A DNA stretch of 7,252 nucleotides from Alphaproteobacteria bacterium (GCA_017383325.1 JAFNYG010000080.1:1-7252), one strand, 5' to 3'. Shown: positions 1-5,859, numbered from the stretch's first letter. Made by a program: numbers and translations. The notes: generated from the sequence alone by a model not told the origin.

Positions 1-237
1 ACCATATGAAATAACGATGACCATATCAGGTGAATAATTGTATTCGTTTATATTGGTATGAACCGTCAATCCGTTATTTTCAGCCCAGGTGTGTACCGGT
101 GATGGGGTTAGTATCTTTTTACGGCCAGCTGGTTTTGGGGCACGTGTAAACACGGCCATAATTTCGTGGCCTGCATTTTTTATTGCGTCAAATATCGGAA
201 CAACAAATGCATTTGTTCCCATCAGAACTAATTTCAT
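1..237 (-). CDS. fmt: Methionyl-tRNA formyltransferase, N-terminal 79 residues (cut by window edge)
   Basis: The enzyme transfers a formyl group from 10-formyl-tetrahydrofolate to Met on initiator tRNA in the cytoplasm. The minus strand reads open from ATG at 237 to position 1 with no stop, so the C-terminal part lies outside the window. Visible family features are the N-terminal Rossmann-like strand MKLVLMGTNAF, the phrase GHEIMAVFTRAPKPAGR (residues 23-39), the SPV after it, and DMVIVISYG at the edge, equivalent to the DxxVVxAYG segment. The folate-binding SLLP region is not reached. Its ATG overlaps the def stop as ATGA (234-237), so it is probably translationally coupled to def, and def-fmt is the usual bacterial pairing. 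The loop after PAGR reads KKIL where many homologues have GxKL, a mild variation. Identification is firm despite truncation. Confidence 0.93.
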   Translation of the reverse strand, partial: MKLVLMGTNAFVVPIFDAIKNAGHEIMAVFTRAPKPAGRKKILTPSPVHTWAENNGLTVHTNINEYNYSPDMVIVISYG

Positions 238-737
238 TTTTTGTACTTCTTTACTTTGCGCATAAGCATTTCGCGTCTGAGTGGCGAGAGATAATCGATA
301 AACAGTTTACCGTCCAGGTGATCCGTTTCATGTTGAACGATTCGGGCAGGGGTGCCAGACATTTGGGCGGTTTTTTTGTCGCCTGATTCATCGGTCCATT
401 CAACAATCACAGAATCAGGACGTGTGACGTTGGCAAATACAGGCAACCCATCGTTGCCCAGAACAGACAGGCAACCTTCTTCCATTGTGCAGGTTGTTGT
501 GCCGTATGATATTATGCGTGGATTTATCATTTTGTATACTGTTTCTGAATCAGGGTCCATCATGACCAAAAAACGCGACAGTATTCCGACCTGGGGGGCG
601 GCAAGACCAACCCCATTTTGGTCGCGCATCATTTTTACCATAGTGTCCATGGTCGATAACAGGTCAGGTGTTATGTTATCAACCGCGGTGCATTTTGTGC
701 GTAAAACTAAATCGCCACAAAGTTTCATTTGCAACAT
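234..737 (-). CDS. def: Peptide deformylase
   Basis: This metalloenzyme removes the N-formyl group from nascent proteins at the ribosome exit, undoing what Fmt adds. The 167-residue product is of normal length for the family. All three signature motifs are intact: GVGLAAPQ at 42-49, EGCLS at 87-91 and HETDH at 136-140. By family knowledge Cys89, His136 and His140 bind the metal and Glu137 is the catalytic base. The perfect GxGxAAPQ and EGCLS forms suggest an active bacterial-type enzyme rather than a degenerate paralogue. Two in-frame ATGs lie close together at 737 and 728. The first is preferred because AGAGG (746-750) sits 8 nt upstream of it, against 17 nt for the second. The gene overlaps fmt by 4 nt (ATGA) and diverges from rmuC with only 42 bp between start codons. 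Confidence 0.96.
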   Translation of the reverse strand: MLQMKLCGDLVLRTKCTAVDNITPDLLSTMDTMVKMMRDQNGVGLAAPQVGILSRFLVMMDPDSETVYKMINPRIISYGTTTCTMEEGCLSVLGNDGLPVFANVTRPDSVIVEWTDESGDKKTAQMSGTPARIVQHETDHLDGKLFIDYLSPLRREMLMRKVKKYKK

Positions 738-756
738 ATATAAAACCTCTTATAAT
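728..756 (+). promoter_or_regulatory. Predicted promoter of rmuC
   Basis: A perfect -10 box TATAAT (751-756) lies 17 nt after TTTGCA (728-733), a 4/6 match to the -35 consensus. A start site near 763 would leave a leader of about 17 nt. The -35 box falls inside the first codons of the divergent def gene. This is a pattern match only. Confidence 0.5.
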
Positions 757-758
757 AA

Positions 759-786
759 ATGATAGCAAAGGATTAGGAAATGACAA
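759..786 (-). promoter_or_regulatory. Predicted promoter of def-fmt
   Basis: On the minus strand TTGTCA (786-781) and TATCAT (764-759) are each 5/6 matches to the sigma-70-type consensus, with a 16-nt spacer. Transcription would start near 752 and give a leader of about 15 nt before the def ATG. The -35 box overlaps the first codons of rmuC, so this promoter and that of rmuC face away from each other with interlocked elements. Confidence 0.45.
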
Positions 787-1658
787 CTTATATTTTTGTA
801 TTATTGGGGATTATCATTATTTTATTGCTTGCGATATTGATGCGGCGGCCGGTTGTGGATATTTCTGCGCTGCGTGAAGATAATGCACGGCTGCGCGAAA
901 GATTGGCGGAACGCTTGGGGGCGTTAAGTCAAAATGCCGTTGAATTAAAAAATATTAGTGCCGATATTGCTAATTTTAAAAATGTATTGATGGGAAACAA
1001 ACAGGCACGTGGCACATTTGGTGAACGGCAATTGGAAGATTTAGTTGCGGATATACTGCCGCCTGAATCGTACGAATTCCAACGTGTCCTGGCAACAAAT
1101 GTTCGGCCAGATTGCATTATTAGATTGCCATATCCACCAGGTGATATGGTGATAGACAGTAAATTTCCGCTGGAAAGCTATAACAGGATGATGGCAGATA
1201 AAAATGACGGTATGGCGCGCAAGCAATTTGAATTGGATGTGCGAAAGCATGTGGATGCAATCGCAGAAAAATACATCATAACAGGCGTGACGGCCGAATC
1301 GGCAATGATGTTTATTGCGTCAGAGGCAATATTTGAAACGCTGCATTGCGAATTTCCGGAAACTGTTAATTATGCAGGACGGAAAAAGGTGTTTATTGTG
1401 TCGCCATCGACGTTGTGGGCGACGCTGAATACAATTCGGGCGGTTTTATCAGATATAAAAATAAAGCGTGTGGCGGCAAAAATAAAAAAAGAACTGGATG
1501 CATTATTGGTCGATTTAGGCAGATTGAATGACCGGGCAAATAACGTTGAAAAACATTTTACAATGGCGCAGACAGATATAGAACAATTGCAAATATCTGT
1601 GAATAAAATCGCGCCAAGGGCAGAAAAACTGCGTGAAATGGATTTTGGTGACGAGTAA
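780..1658 (+). CDS. rmuC: RmuC-family DNA recombination protein
   Basis: RmuC proteins are predicted nuclease-fold proteins; in E. coli the gene limits inversion at short inverted repeats, but the biochemical role is poorly defined. The 292-residue product starts with one hydrophobic helix (about 4-21), then a basic MRRP stretch and a charged, probably coiled-coil segment (about 29-70). The conserved core follows: GTFGERQLEDLV (78-89), RPDCIIRLP (109-117), MVIDSKFPLESY (123-134), KYI (164-166), MMFIASEAIFE (176-186), VFIVSPSTLWATLNTIR (204-220). It is shorter than E. coli RmuC (about 475 aa), mainly because the N-terminal coiled coil is reduced. ATG at 780 is supported by AAAGGA (767-772) seven nt upstream. 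It is a single gene, divergent from def and convergent with the gapR operon. The N-terminal helix suggests inner-membrane anchoring, which is inference. Confidence 0.9.
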   Translation: MTTYIFVLLGIIIILLLAILMRRPVVDISALREDNARLRERLAERLGALSQNAVELKNISADIANFKNVLMGNKQARGTFGERQLEDLVADILPPESYEFQRVLATNVRPDCIIRLPYPPGDMVIDSKFPLESYNRMMADKNDGMARKQFELDVRKHVDAIAEKYIITGVTAESAMMFIASEAIFETLHCEFPETVNYAGRKKVFIVSPSTLWATLNTIRAVLSDIKIKRVAAKIKKELDALLVDLGRLNDRANNVEKHFTMAQTDIEQLQISVNKIAPRAEKLREMDFGDE

Positions 1659-1685
1659 AAAAACAGGGCGACTTTTGTTGCCCTG
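1657..1685 (-). terminator. Intrinsic terminator of the gapR-RNHCP operon
   Basis: The inverted repeat CAGGGC (1664-1669) / GCCCTG (1680-1685) with a 10-nt loop is followed, read on the minus strand, by seven T (1663-1657). It begins 4 nt past the stop of the RNHCP gene. In the plus direction the hairpin also follows the rmuC stop directly but has no good T-run, so it is mainly a minus-strand terminator. Confidence 0.75.
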
Positions 1686-1689
1686 AAAT

Positions 1690-2004
1690 CTATTTACCAA
1701 ATATGAAAGATGTGTTTTTTGATAATTCTATGATTGTGTTGATGTTGTCGTCTGTTGATGTGCGCTGGCGCTTTTGTTTGCCACAGGTTTCGCACTTGTG
1801 TGTGATGATAAATCGGTCGCCGTCGGTTTCAACACCAATTGGTGCCATCATTCCACCACATGTTGCAGCACGGTCGCCAGGGTTGTTATCAACGTGTCGT
1901 GACCATAAACATTCAGGACAGTGGTTTGTATAGCCATTACCATGCACAACTGCGCCACAATGGGCGCAGTTAAAATCTTCGACAGTTTTTGTAAAGCCTT
2001 TCAT
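1690..2004 (-). CDS. RNHCP domain zinc-ribbon protein, function unknown
   Basis: This 104-residue protein matches the RNHCP family, named for a conserved Arg-Asn-His-Cys-Pro motif; no molecular function is established. In order one sees FNCAHCG (11-17), TNHCPECLWSRHVD (26-39, with Thr in place of the Arg of the name motif), NPGDR (41-45), CGGMMAPIGVE (49-59), then HKCETCG (69-75) and a basic KQKRQR tail. Cysteine pairs at 13/16, 29/32 and 71/74, plus Cys49 and His28, make metal binding, probably zinc, very likely. The protein is soluble with no signal peptide. It starts at ATG 2004, whose A is also the last base of the gapR stop (TAATG), with GGGA a few nt upstream inside gapR, so it is probably co-translated with gapR. 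The TAG stop is followed by a terminator. Confidence 0.85.
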   Translation of the reverse strand: MKGFTKTVEDFNCAHCGAVVHGNGYTNHCPECLWSRHVDNNPGDRAATCGGMMAPIGVETDGDRFIITHKCETCGKQKRQRTSTDDNINTIIELSKNTSFIFGK

Positions 2005-2252
2005 TATATTCCCAGTGCGTTGCGGTACATTTGTGTTAATTCGTCCGCTTCGTCCAGTTCGTCTGGATCCAGTTTGCGCAGGCGTATCATTTGGCGGATG
2101 TATTTGGGATCAAAGCCAGCCGATTTCGCTTCGCTATAAATTTCTTTGATGTCGGCAGCAATCGCCGCAGTGTCTTCGTTTAATTTTTCAATGCGTTCAA
2201 TAATGCTTAACAACTGTTGATTGTCGATTGCACCGTGGTTAGCTTGTTTCAT
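2004..2252 (-). CDS. gapR: GapR-like nucleoid protein (DUF2312 family)
   Basis: GapR was characterised in Caulobacter as a small nucleoid-associated protein that prefers overtwisted, AT-rich DNA ahead of replication and transcription and helps gyrase/topoisomerase relieve positive supercoils. The 82-residue product shows the family pattern throughout: LLSIIERIEKLNED (14-27), IAADIKEIYSEAKSAGFDPKY (31-51, the most conserved block), IRLRKLDPDE (56-65) and the C-terminal MYRNALG (75-81). It should be almost wholly helical with a basic patch around RLRK. Start: an upstream in-frame ATG at 2297 would add 15 residues, but it lies in the palindrome and promoter region. ATG at 2252 has AAGGGG ten nt upstream and matches the usual family N-terminus and length (about 80-90 aa). 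It is the first gene of an operon with the RNHCP gene. Confidence 0.9.
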   Translation of the reverse strand: MKQANHGAIDNQQLLSIIERIEKLNEDTAAIAADIKEIYSEAKSAGFDPKYIRQMIRLRKLDPDELDEADELTQMYRNALGI

Positions 2253-2282
2253 TTTCTGTTTTCCCCTTGTTTCTTTATAACT

Positions 2283-2300
2283 TTTATGATATATCATAAA
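2283..2300. promoter_or_regulatory. 18-nt perfect palindrome, candidate operator between gapR and pyk
   Basis: TTTATGATATATCATAAA reads identically on both strands; the bases on each side no longer pair. It covers the predicted gapR -10 box and lies 47 nt before the pyk start codon. The symmetry fits binding by a dimeric repressor or autoregulator, but no regulator can be named. AT-rich palindromes can arise by chance, although a perfect 18-mer placed exactly on a promoter is noteworthy. Confidence 0.5.
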
Positions 2301-2321
2301 TCGTAAAAATCAAGAAAACAA
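2293..2321 (-). promoter_or_regulatory. Predicted promoter of the gapR operon
   Basis: On the minus strand TTGTTT (2321-2316) and TATGAT (2298-2293) are separated by 17 nt. The -10 is a 5/6 match and lies inside the 18-nt palindrome. Transcription would start near 2286 and leave about 34 nt before the ATG at 2252, consistent with that start choice. Confidence 0.55.
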
Positions 2322-2347
2322 ATTTAATGTACAGCTAAGGAATGATA

Positions 2348-3718
2348 ATGAATAAGTTTACAAAGGTTACTGCATCCATCGGTCCAAAATGTGAAGATAG
2401 GGAAACTTTGACACGTATGATTAAGGCGGGGGTAAATATGTGTCGCTTGAATTTTAGTCATGATACAGGGGATGTGCAGGGACGTAAAATTGATTTGATA
2501 CGTGAAATTTCAAACGAACTGAATATGCCTGTGGCAATAATGATTGACTTGCAGGGGCCAAAACACAGAATTGGAAATTTTGAAACCGAAGATAAGTATC
2601 CGTTGCAGATTGGACAAAAATTTACATTTGATACGCTGGCGGTGCCGGGAAATGCAACGCGTGTTCAGCTGCCAGATGCAGATGTGTTGGAATCTTTGAA
2701 TGTTGGGGACCGTATTTTGCTGAATGATGGCAAGATTGAAATGAGGGTTGATTTCGCATCCCCTGAACGGGTGGACGCAACGGTTGTGCGCGGAAATGAA
2801 ATTTGGTCACGCCGTGGATTTAATTTGCCAGATACTGAAATAAATACATCTGTTTTGACACCAAAAGATCGCGCAGACCTGGAATATGCAATTACAAAAA
2901 AACCTGATTATGTCGCGATTTCTTTTGTGCAAAAACCAGAAGACGTTGCCGAAGTGCGTGATTTTATTACGCAGCGCAGCGCGCATCCGATAAAAATTAT
3001 CGCGAAAATCGAACGACCGAATGCGGTTGCGCGTATCACGGATATTGCCGCCGCCGCCGATGGTATAATGATTGCGCGTGGCGATTTAGCGGTAGAGGTG
3101 CCCTATGCAGAAGTGCCTGCAATTTCACGGCATATTATTCGCGAATGTCGCAAAATGAATAAACCTGTTATAGTTGCGACACAAATGTTGGGATCTATGG
3201 TAAACAGCGAATTCCCAACACGTGCAGAAATTACTGATGTGGCTAATACTGCATATTTGCGCGCTGATTCCACGATGACAAGTGAAGAAACAACAATAGG
3301 TATCAATCCTGTGAATGTGATTGAAACGATGTCTAATATATTGTCGCATGCAGATATGGATGCAATTGCAAATCCATTCGATTGGTCGCGTATTGAAAAT
3401 ATACCTGAAAATGATTGGTCGCGTTCGGTCGCGTCAATGGCTTATTTGAACAAGGCGTCGGCCATTGTTGTGTTTGCACGTGATACGACAGCGGCAATAC
3501 AAATTTCGTGTCGTAAACCGGATATCCCGGTTATCGCAGTGTGTAACGAGGCGGTTGTCGCAAATCAGTTGTGTTTGGCGCGTGGCGTGTTCCCAATATA
3601 TTGTCCGGAATTGTTTGGTATGCGCGATGCCTTTAATTGTGCGCGTCGATTTAACATTGGTATGGGTAAACTGGTTATAGTAGACGGAGATAACATCAGT
3701 TTACGTACGCTGGACTAG
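2348..3718 (+). CDS. pyk: Pyruvate kinase, predicted K+-independent type
   Basis: It catalyses phosphoenolpyruvate + ADP to pyruvate + ATP, the last step of glycolysis, in the cytoplasm. The 456-residue product is close to the usual length (about 470-480). Visible motifs: TASIGPK (8-14), RLNFSH (33-38), IDLQGPKHRIG (66-76), the start of the B domain after it, ISFVQKPEDV (191-200), IIAKIE (217-222), IMIARGDLAVEVP (240-252) with metal-binding Glu222 and Asp246, and VIVATQMLGSM (274-284) with Thr278. In the 66-76 segment, the positions that correspond to rabbit 113/114/117/120 are Leu, Gln, Lys, Ile, the published pattern of K+-independent enzymes. Two oddities: GDLAVE instead of GDLGVE, and MTSEET (310-315) where MLSGET is usual. 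ATG 2348 is chosen over 2342 because AAGGA (2337-2341) lies 6 nt before it and abuts the other. Confidence 0.93.
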   Translation: MNKFTKVTASIGPKCEDRETLTRMIKAGVNMCRLNFSHDTGDVQGRKIDLIREISNELNMPVAIMIDLQGPKHRIGNFETEDKYPLQIGQKFTFDTLAVPGNATRVQLPDADVLESLNVGDRILLNDGKIEMRVDFASPERVDATVVRGNEIWSRRGFNLPDTEINTSVLTPKDRADLEYAITKKPDYVAISFVQKPEDVAEVRDFITQRSAHPIKIIAKIERPNAVARITDIAAAADGIMIARGDLAVEVPYAEVPAISRHIIRECRKMNKPVIVATQMLGSMVNSEFPTRAEITDVANTAYLRADSTMTSEETTIGINPVNVIETMSNILSHADMDAIANPFDWSRIENIPENDWSRSVASMAYLNKASAIVVFARDTTAAIQISCRKPDIPVIAVCNEAVVANQLCLARGVFPIYCPELFGMRDAFNCARRFNIGMGKLVIVDGDNISLRTLD

Positions 3719-3737
3719 AGTTATTCAGTTTATAAAT

Positions 3738-3792
3738 ATAAAACAAAAACCACCGCAAGGGTGGTTTTAATTTTATGGTCGGAGTGACTGGG
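3738..3792. repeat. 55-bp direct repeat, distal copy (tRNA-Pro 3' end plus terminator)
   Basis: All 55 bases are identical to 3937-3991, with an offset of 199 bp. Read on the minus strand the repeat begins with the last 14 nt of the tRNA-Pro body (3' half of the T stem and acceptor), discriminator A and CCA, and then the terminator hairpin. This copy is not attached to a tRNA: identity stops at the T loop, and unrelated sequence follows (3793 on). It looks like the displaced 3' end left by site-specific integration in a tRNA gene, or by a local duplication. Confidence 0.9.
3746..3774 (+). terminator. Terminator downstream of pyk (bidirectional hairpin)
   Basis: AAAACCACC (3746-3754) and GGTGGTTTT (3760-3768) form a perfect 9-bp stem with loop GCAAG, followed by AATTTT. 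It lies 28 nt after the pyk stop. In the minus direction the stem is followed by TTTTTGTTTT, so it can also stop transcription coming from the tRNA side. It is one of two identical copies in the 55-bp direct repeat. Confidence 0.75.
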
Positions 3793-3936
3793 GTCCCTCG
3801 CGTGACAAAAAAAGAATTTTTTTTTGTTGCTGCGGGGCATTCGTTATCGCTCAAACGGCACGATGTTTGTTTTCGCGTACTCATTGTCGAACCTGCATTG
3901 TTGCACAATGTATGATATCGACCGTCGAACACCGGC
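3793..3936. other. 144-bp spacer between the tRNA-end repeats, origin unknown
   Basis: No convincing gene is seen here. The stretch holds a 9-bp AT hairpin, ACAAAAAAA (3805-3813) with TTTTTTTGT (3819-3827); two copies of GTCGAAC (3886-3892 and 3924-3930); and a short inverted repeat TGCATTGT (3894-3901) / ACAATGTA (3905-3912) that includes one G-T pair. An 80-codon minus-strand frame crosses the spacer and the distal repeat, but it reads through the tRNA fragment and terminator and is not credible as a gene. It could be the residue of an integrated element or a member of a dispersed short repeat family. Confidence 0.6.
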
Positions 3937-3974
3937 ATAAAACAAAAACCACCGCAAGGGTGGTTTTAATTTTA

Positions 3975-3991
<17 letters not shown>
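3937..3991. repeat. 55-bp direct repeat, tRNA-proximal copy
   Basis: This copy is part of the intact locus. 3975-3991 is the 3' end of the functional tRNA-Pro gene including encoded CCA, and 3939-3967 is its terminator. It is identical to 3738-3792; the match ends at 3991, where the tRNA enters its T loop. Confidence 0.9.
3939..3967 (-). terminator. Terminator of tRNA-Pro
   Basis: Read on the minus strand, AAAACCACC and GGTGGTTTT (3967-3945) form a 9-bp stem with a 5-nt loop, followed by TGTTTT. It starts 7 nt after the encoded CCA of the tRNA. An identical copy lies at 3746-3768. Confidence 0.75.
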
Positions 3992-4051
<60 letters not shown>

Positions 4052-4065
4052 AAAGCGGTGCGTGA

Positions 4066-4094
4066 ATTATGCGACCATTTTATTAAAAAATCAA
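4066..4094 (-). promoter_or_regulatory. Predicted promoter of tRNA-Pro
   Basis: On the minus strand TTGATT (4094-4089) and CATAAT (4071-4066) are separated by 17 nt. Each fits the consensus at 4 or 5 of 6 positions. Transcription would start near 4059, about 8 nt before the mature 5' end, as is common for tRNA genes. Confidence 0.6.
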
Positions 4095-4111
4095 TGTAAA
4101 TTTTTTACATT
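4093..4111. promoter_or_regulatory. Inverted repeat AATGTAAA-TTT-TTTACATT, candidate operator
   Basis: Two perfect 8-bp arms (4093-4100 and 4104-4111) flank a 3-nt centre. The site overlaps the end of the tRNA-Pro -35 box and lies 12 bp upstream of the TTGACA of the acyl-CoA synthetase promoter. A dimeric regulator bound here could act on either gene; which regulator is unknown. The region is very AT-rich, which raises the chance of accidental symmetry. Confidence 0.4.
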
Positions 4112-4123
4112 TTTTCTTGTAAT

Positions 4124-4151
4124 TTGACAAATTGTGAACCATATTTATTCT
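4124..4151 (+). promoter_or_regulatory. Possible promoter of the acyl-CoA synthetase gene
   Basis: A perfect -35 box TTGACA (4124-4129) is followed after 16 nt by TATTCT (4146-4151), a 4/6 match. The start site would be near 4158, leaving a short leader that still contains the AAGGA ribosome binding site (4161-4165). The weak -10 and short leader lower confidence. Confidence 0.4.
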
Positions 4152-4171
4152 GCCTAAGAAAAGGAATAAAT

Positions 4172-5854
4172 ATGTTTTTTAAACGATTTTTGAAACAGGA
4201 CCGTTTTGATAATTATGATGATTATAGACAGAATGCGGTTCCGCGTGCCCCGGAAAATTTTAACTTTGCATATGATGTTGTCGATGTAATTGCAGATGAA
4301 AATCCGGATAAGTTGGCGTTATTGTGGGTAAATGATAGTGATGAAAAAAAACAGATTACATTTAAAATGTTGTCGCAGTGGTCAAATGCGGTTGCGAATT
4401 TTTTGGCGGAACGCGGTTTGAAAAAAGGGGATACGGTTCTGTTATTTATGCGTCGCAGATGGGAGTATTGGGTATTGATGATGGCTATGCATAAATTGGG
4501 AGTGATTCCAATTCCGTCGACAAATCAACTGAAGACCAAGGATATTGAGTATAGGTTAAAGGCGGCTGGTGCGGCGGCGATAATCGCATTTGACGATGGG
4601 ATGATTTTAGGTGAAATAAAAAATGCGCTGGGGGACAGTCAGGGGGTGCAACTGATTGATTGTGCAGATATCGCACGTGCATGTGAAACGTATCCAAAAA
4701 CATTTGACAGAATATCAAATGAAAATACAGATACTATGGTTGTTTATTTTACCAGTGGTACAACAGATATGCCAAAAATGGTGGCGCATAATTTTGCATA
4801 TCCAATTGGGCATATAAATACAGCTGTGTTTTGGCAACGATTAAGGGATGATGATATTCATTTTACTTTGTCCGAATCTGGGTGGGCAAAGTGTTCGTGG
4901 GGTAAAATGTACGGGCAATGGTTGGCCGGGGCGACGGTATTCGTTTTTGATTTTAGTCGTATTTTTACGGCGCATGATTTGCTGAGTGCGATTAGCGAAC
5001 ATAAAATTACGTCTTTTTGTGCGCCACCAACTGCGTATAAAATGATGATACATGCAGATATGGGCAGGTATGATTTGTCTTCTTTGAAAAAGGCAGATGT
5101 TGCAGGTGAAGCCTTGAATCCAGAGGTGTATGAGCGTTTCTTGGAAAACACAGGTGTAAAATTGCGTGAAGGATTTGGGCAGACCGAAACCTGTGTCATG
5201 ATATTTACAAATGAATGGATTGAACCAAAGCCAGGCGCCATGGGAAAGCCGGCAGCAGGCTGGGATGTGCGCCTGTTGGACGAGCGGGGACGTGTGGTTA
5301 CTGATGTCAACACAGTTGGTGAAATTTGTGTCTGGGTAAAAGATGAAAAGCCGTGTGGATTGTTCCAGGGCTATCATAAAAATGAAAAACAGACAAATGC
5401 GGTTTATCGTGATGGAATTTATCATACAGGTGATATGGCGTATTTCGATGCAGATGGATATTTTTGGTTCGTAGGTCGAAATGATGATTTGATTAAAACC
5501 AGTGGTTATCGTGTCAGTCCGTTCGAAGTCGAATCGGTTTTGCTGGAACATCCGGCCGTACGCGAAGTTGCGGTGACAGGTATCCCAGATCCAGGACGCG
5601 GCCAGGCGGTTAAGGCGACAATTGTATTGAGTAAATATTTTCAGCAGACAGATGCTTTGGTACGGCAGTTGCAGGATTATGCAAAATCGCGGTCTGCGCA
5701 CTATAAGGCGCCACGTGTGATTGAATTTGTGGATACTTTGCCGATGACAATCAGTGGTAAGATACGGCGTGCTTTGATCCGTACGTTGGATAGTGCCAAA
5801 GAATCAATTGTTGATCCAATTAAAAGTACAATTGGTTTGGGTGAAGAAAAATAA
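4172..5854 (+). CDS. Acyl-CoA synthetase, medium-chain (MACS/ACSM-like) AMP-forming family
   Basis: AMP-dependent synthetases activate a carboxylic acid to an acyl-adenylate and then to the CoA thioester. The 560-residue protein carries the core motifs in order: FNFAYDVVD near 30-38, typical of the medium-chain group; P-loop A3 YFTSGTTDMPK (192-202); AGEAL (312-316); A5 GFGQTET (334-340); A7 YHTGD (417-421); A8 GRNDDLIKTSGYRVSP (435-450); and A10 TISGK with catalytic Lys530. The P-loop has Asp199 where Gly is usual (TSGTTGxPK). No signal peptide or membrane helix is evident, so it is cytoplasmic. Start ATG 4172 has AAGGA six nt upstream; an in-frame TTG at 4124 is rejected because it is part of a TTGACA box. 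The substrate cannot be told from sequence; short- or medium-chain or branched acids are the family norm. Monocistronic with a strong terminator. Confidence 0.88.
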   Translation: MFFKRFLKQDRFDNYDDYRQNAVPRAPENFNFAYDVVDVIADENPDKLALLWVNDSDEKKQITFKMLSQWSNAVANFLAERGLKKGDTVLLFMRRRWEYWVLMMAMHKLGVIPIPSTNQLKTKDIEYRLKAAGAAAIIAFDDGMILGEIKNALGDSQGVQLIDCADIARACETYPKTFDRISNENTDTMVVYFTSGTTDMPKMVAHNFAYPIGHINTAVFWQRLRDDDIHFTLSESGWAKCSWGKMYGQWLAGATVFVFDFSRIFTAHDLLSAISEHKITSFCAPPTAYKMMIHADMGRYDLSSLKKADVAGEALNPEVYERFLENTGVKLREGFGQTETCVMIFTNEWIEPKPGAMGKPAAGWDVRLLDERGRVVTDVNTVGEICVWVKDEKPCGLFQGYHKNEKQTNAVYRDGIYHTGDMAYFDADGYFWFVGRNDDLIKTSGYRVSPFEVESVLLEHPAVREVAVTGIPDPGRGQAVKATIVLSKYFQQTDALVRQLQDYAKSRSAHYKAPRVIEFVDTLPMTISGKIRRALIRTLDSAKESIVDPIKSTIGLGEEK

Positions 5855-5859
5855 CAAAG

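Noticed and set aside
2267..2295. Possible plus-strand promoter for pyk (TTGTTT, 17 nt, TATATC)
   Set aside because: The -10 is only a 4/6 match and its appearance is partly a result of the palindrome; not strong enough to annotate, although pyk must have a promoter nearby.
2253..2297. Upstream ATG that would lengthen GapR by 15 residues
   Set aside because: It lies in the palindrome and -10 box, upstream of the predicted transcription start; the extra residues do not fit the family.
3696..3938. 80-codon minus-strand frame across the repeat region
   Set aside because: It reads through a tRNA 3'-end copy, a terminator hairpin and the end of pyk. These are non-coding features, so the frame is accidental, although it should be remembered if the spacer proves to be a dispersed repeat.
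4124..4171. TTG start that would add 16 residues to the acyl-CoA synthetase
   Set aside because: The TTG is part of a perfect TTGACA box and has no ribosome binding site, whereas ATG 4172 has AAGGA at the right distance.
4841..5701. 286-codon open frame on the minus strand
   Set aside because: It lies wholly inside the acyl-CoA synthetase gene, which has all family motifs. Its translation is rich in Cys, His, Ile and Arg with no domain pattern, so it is an antisense shadow.
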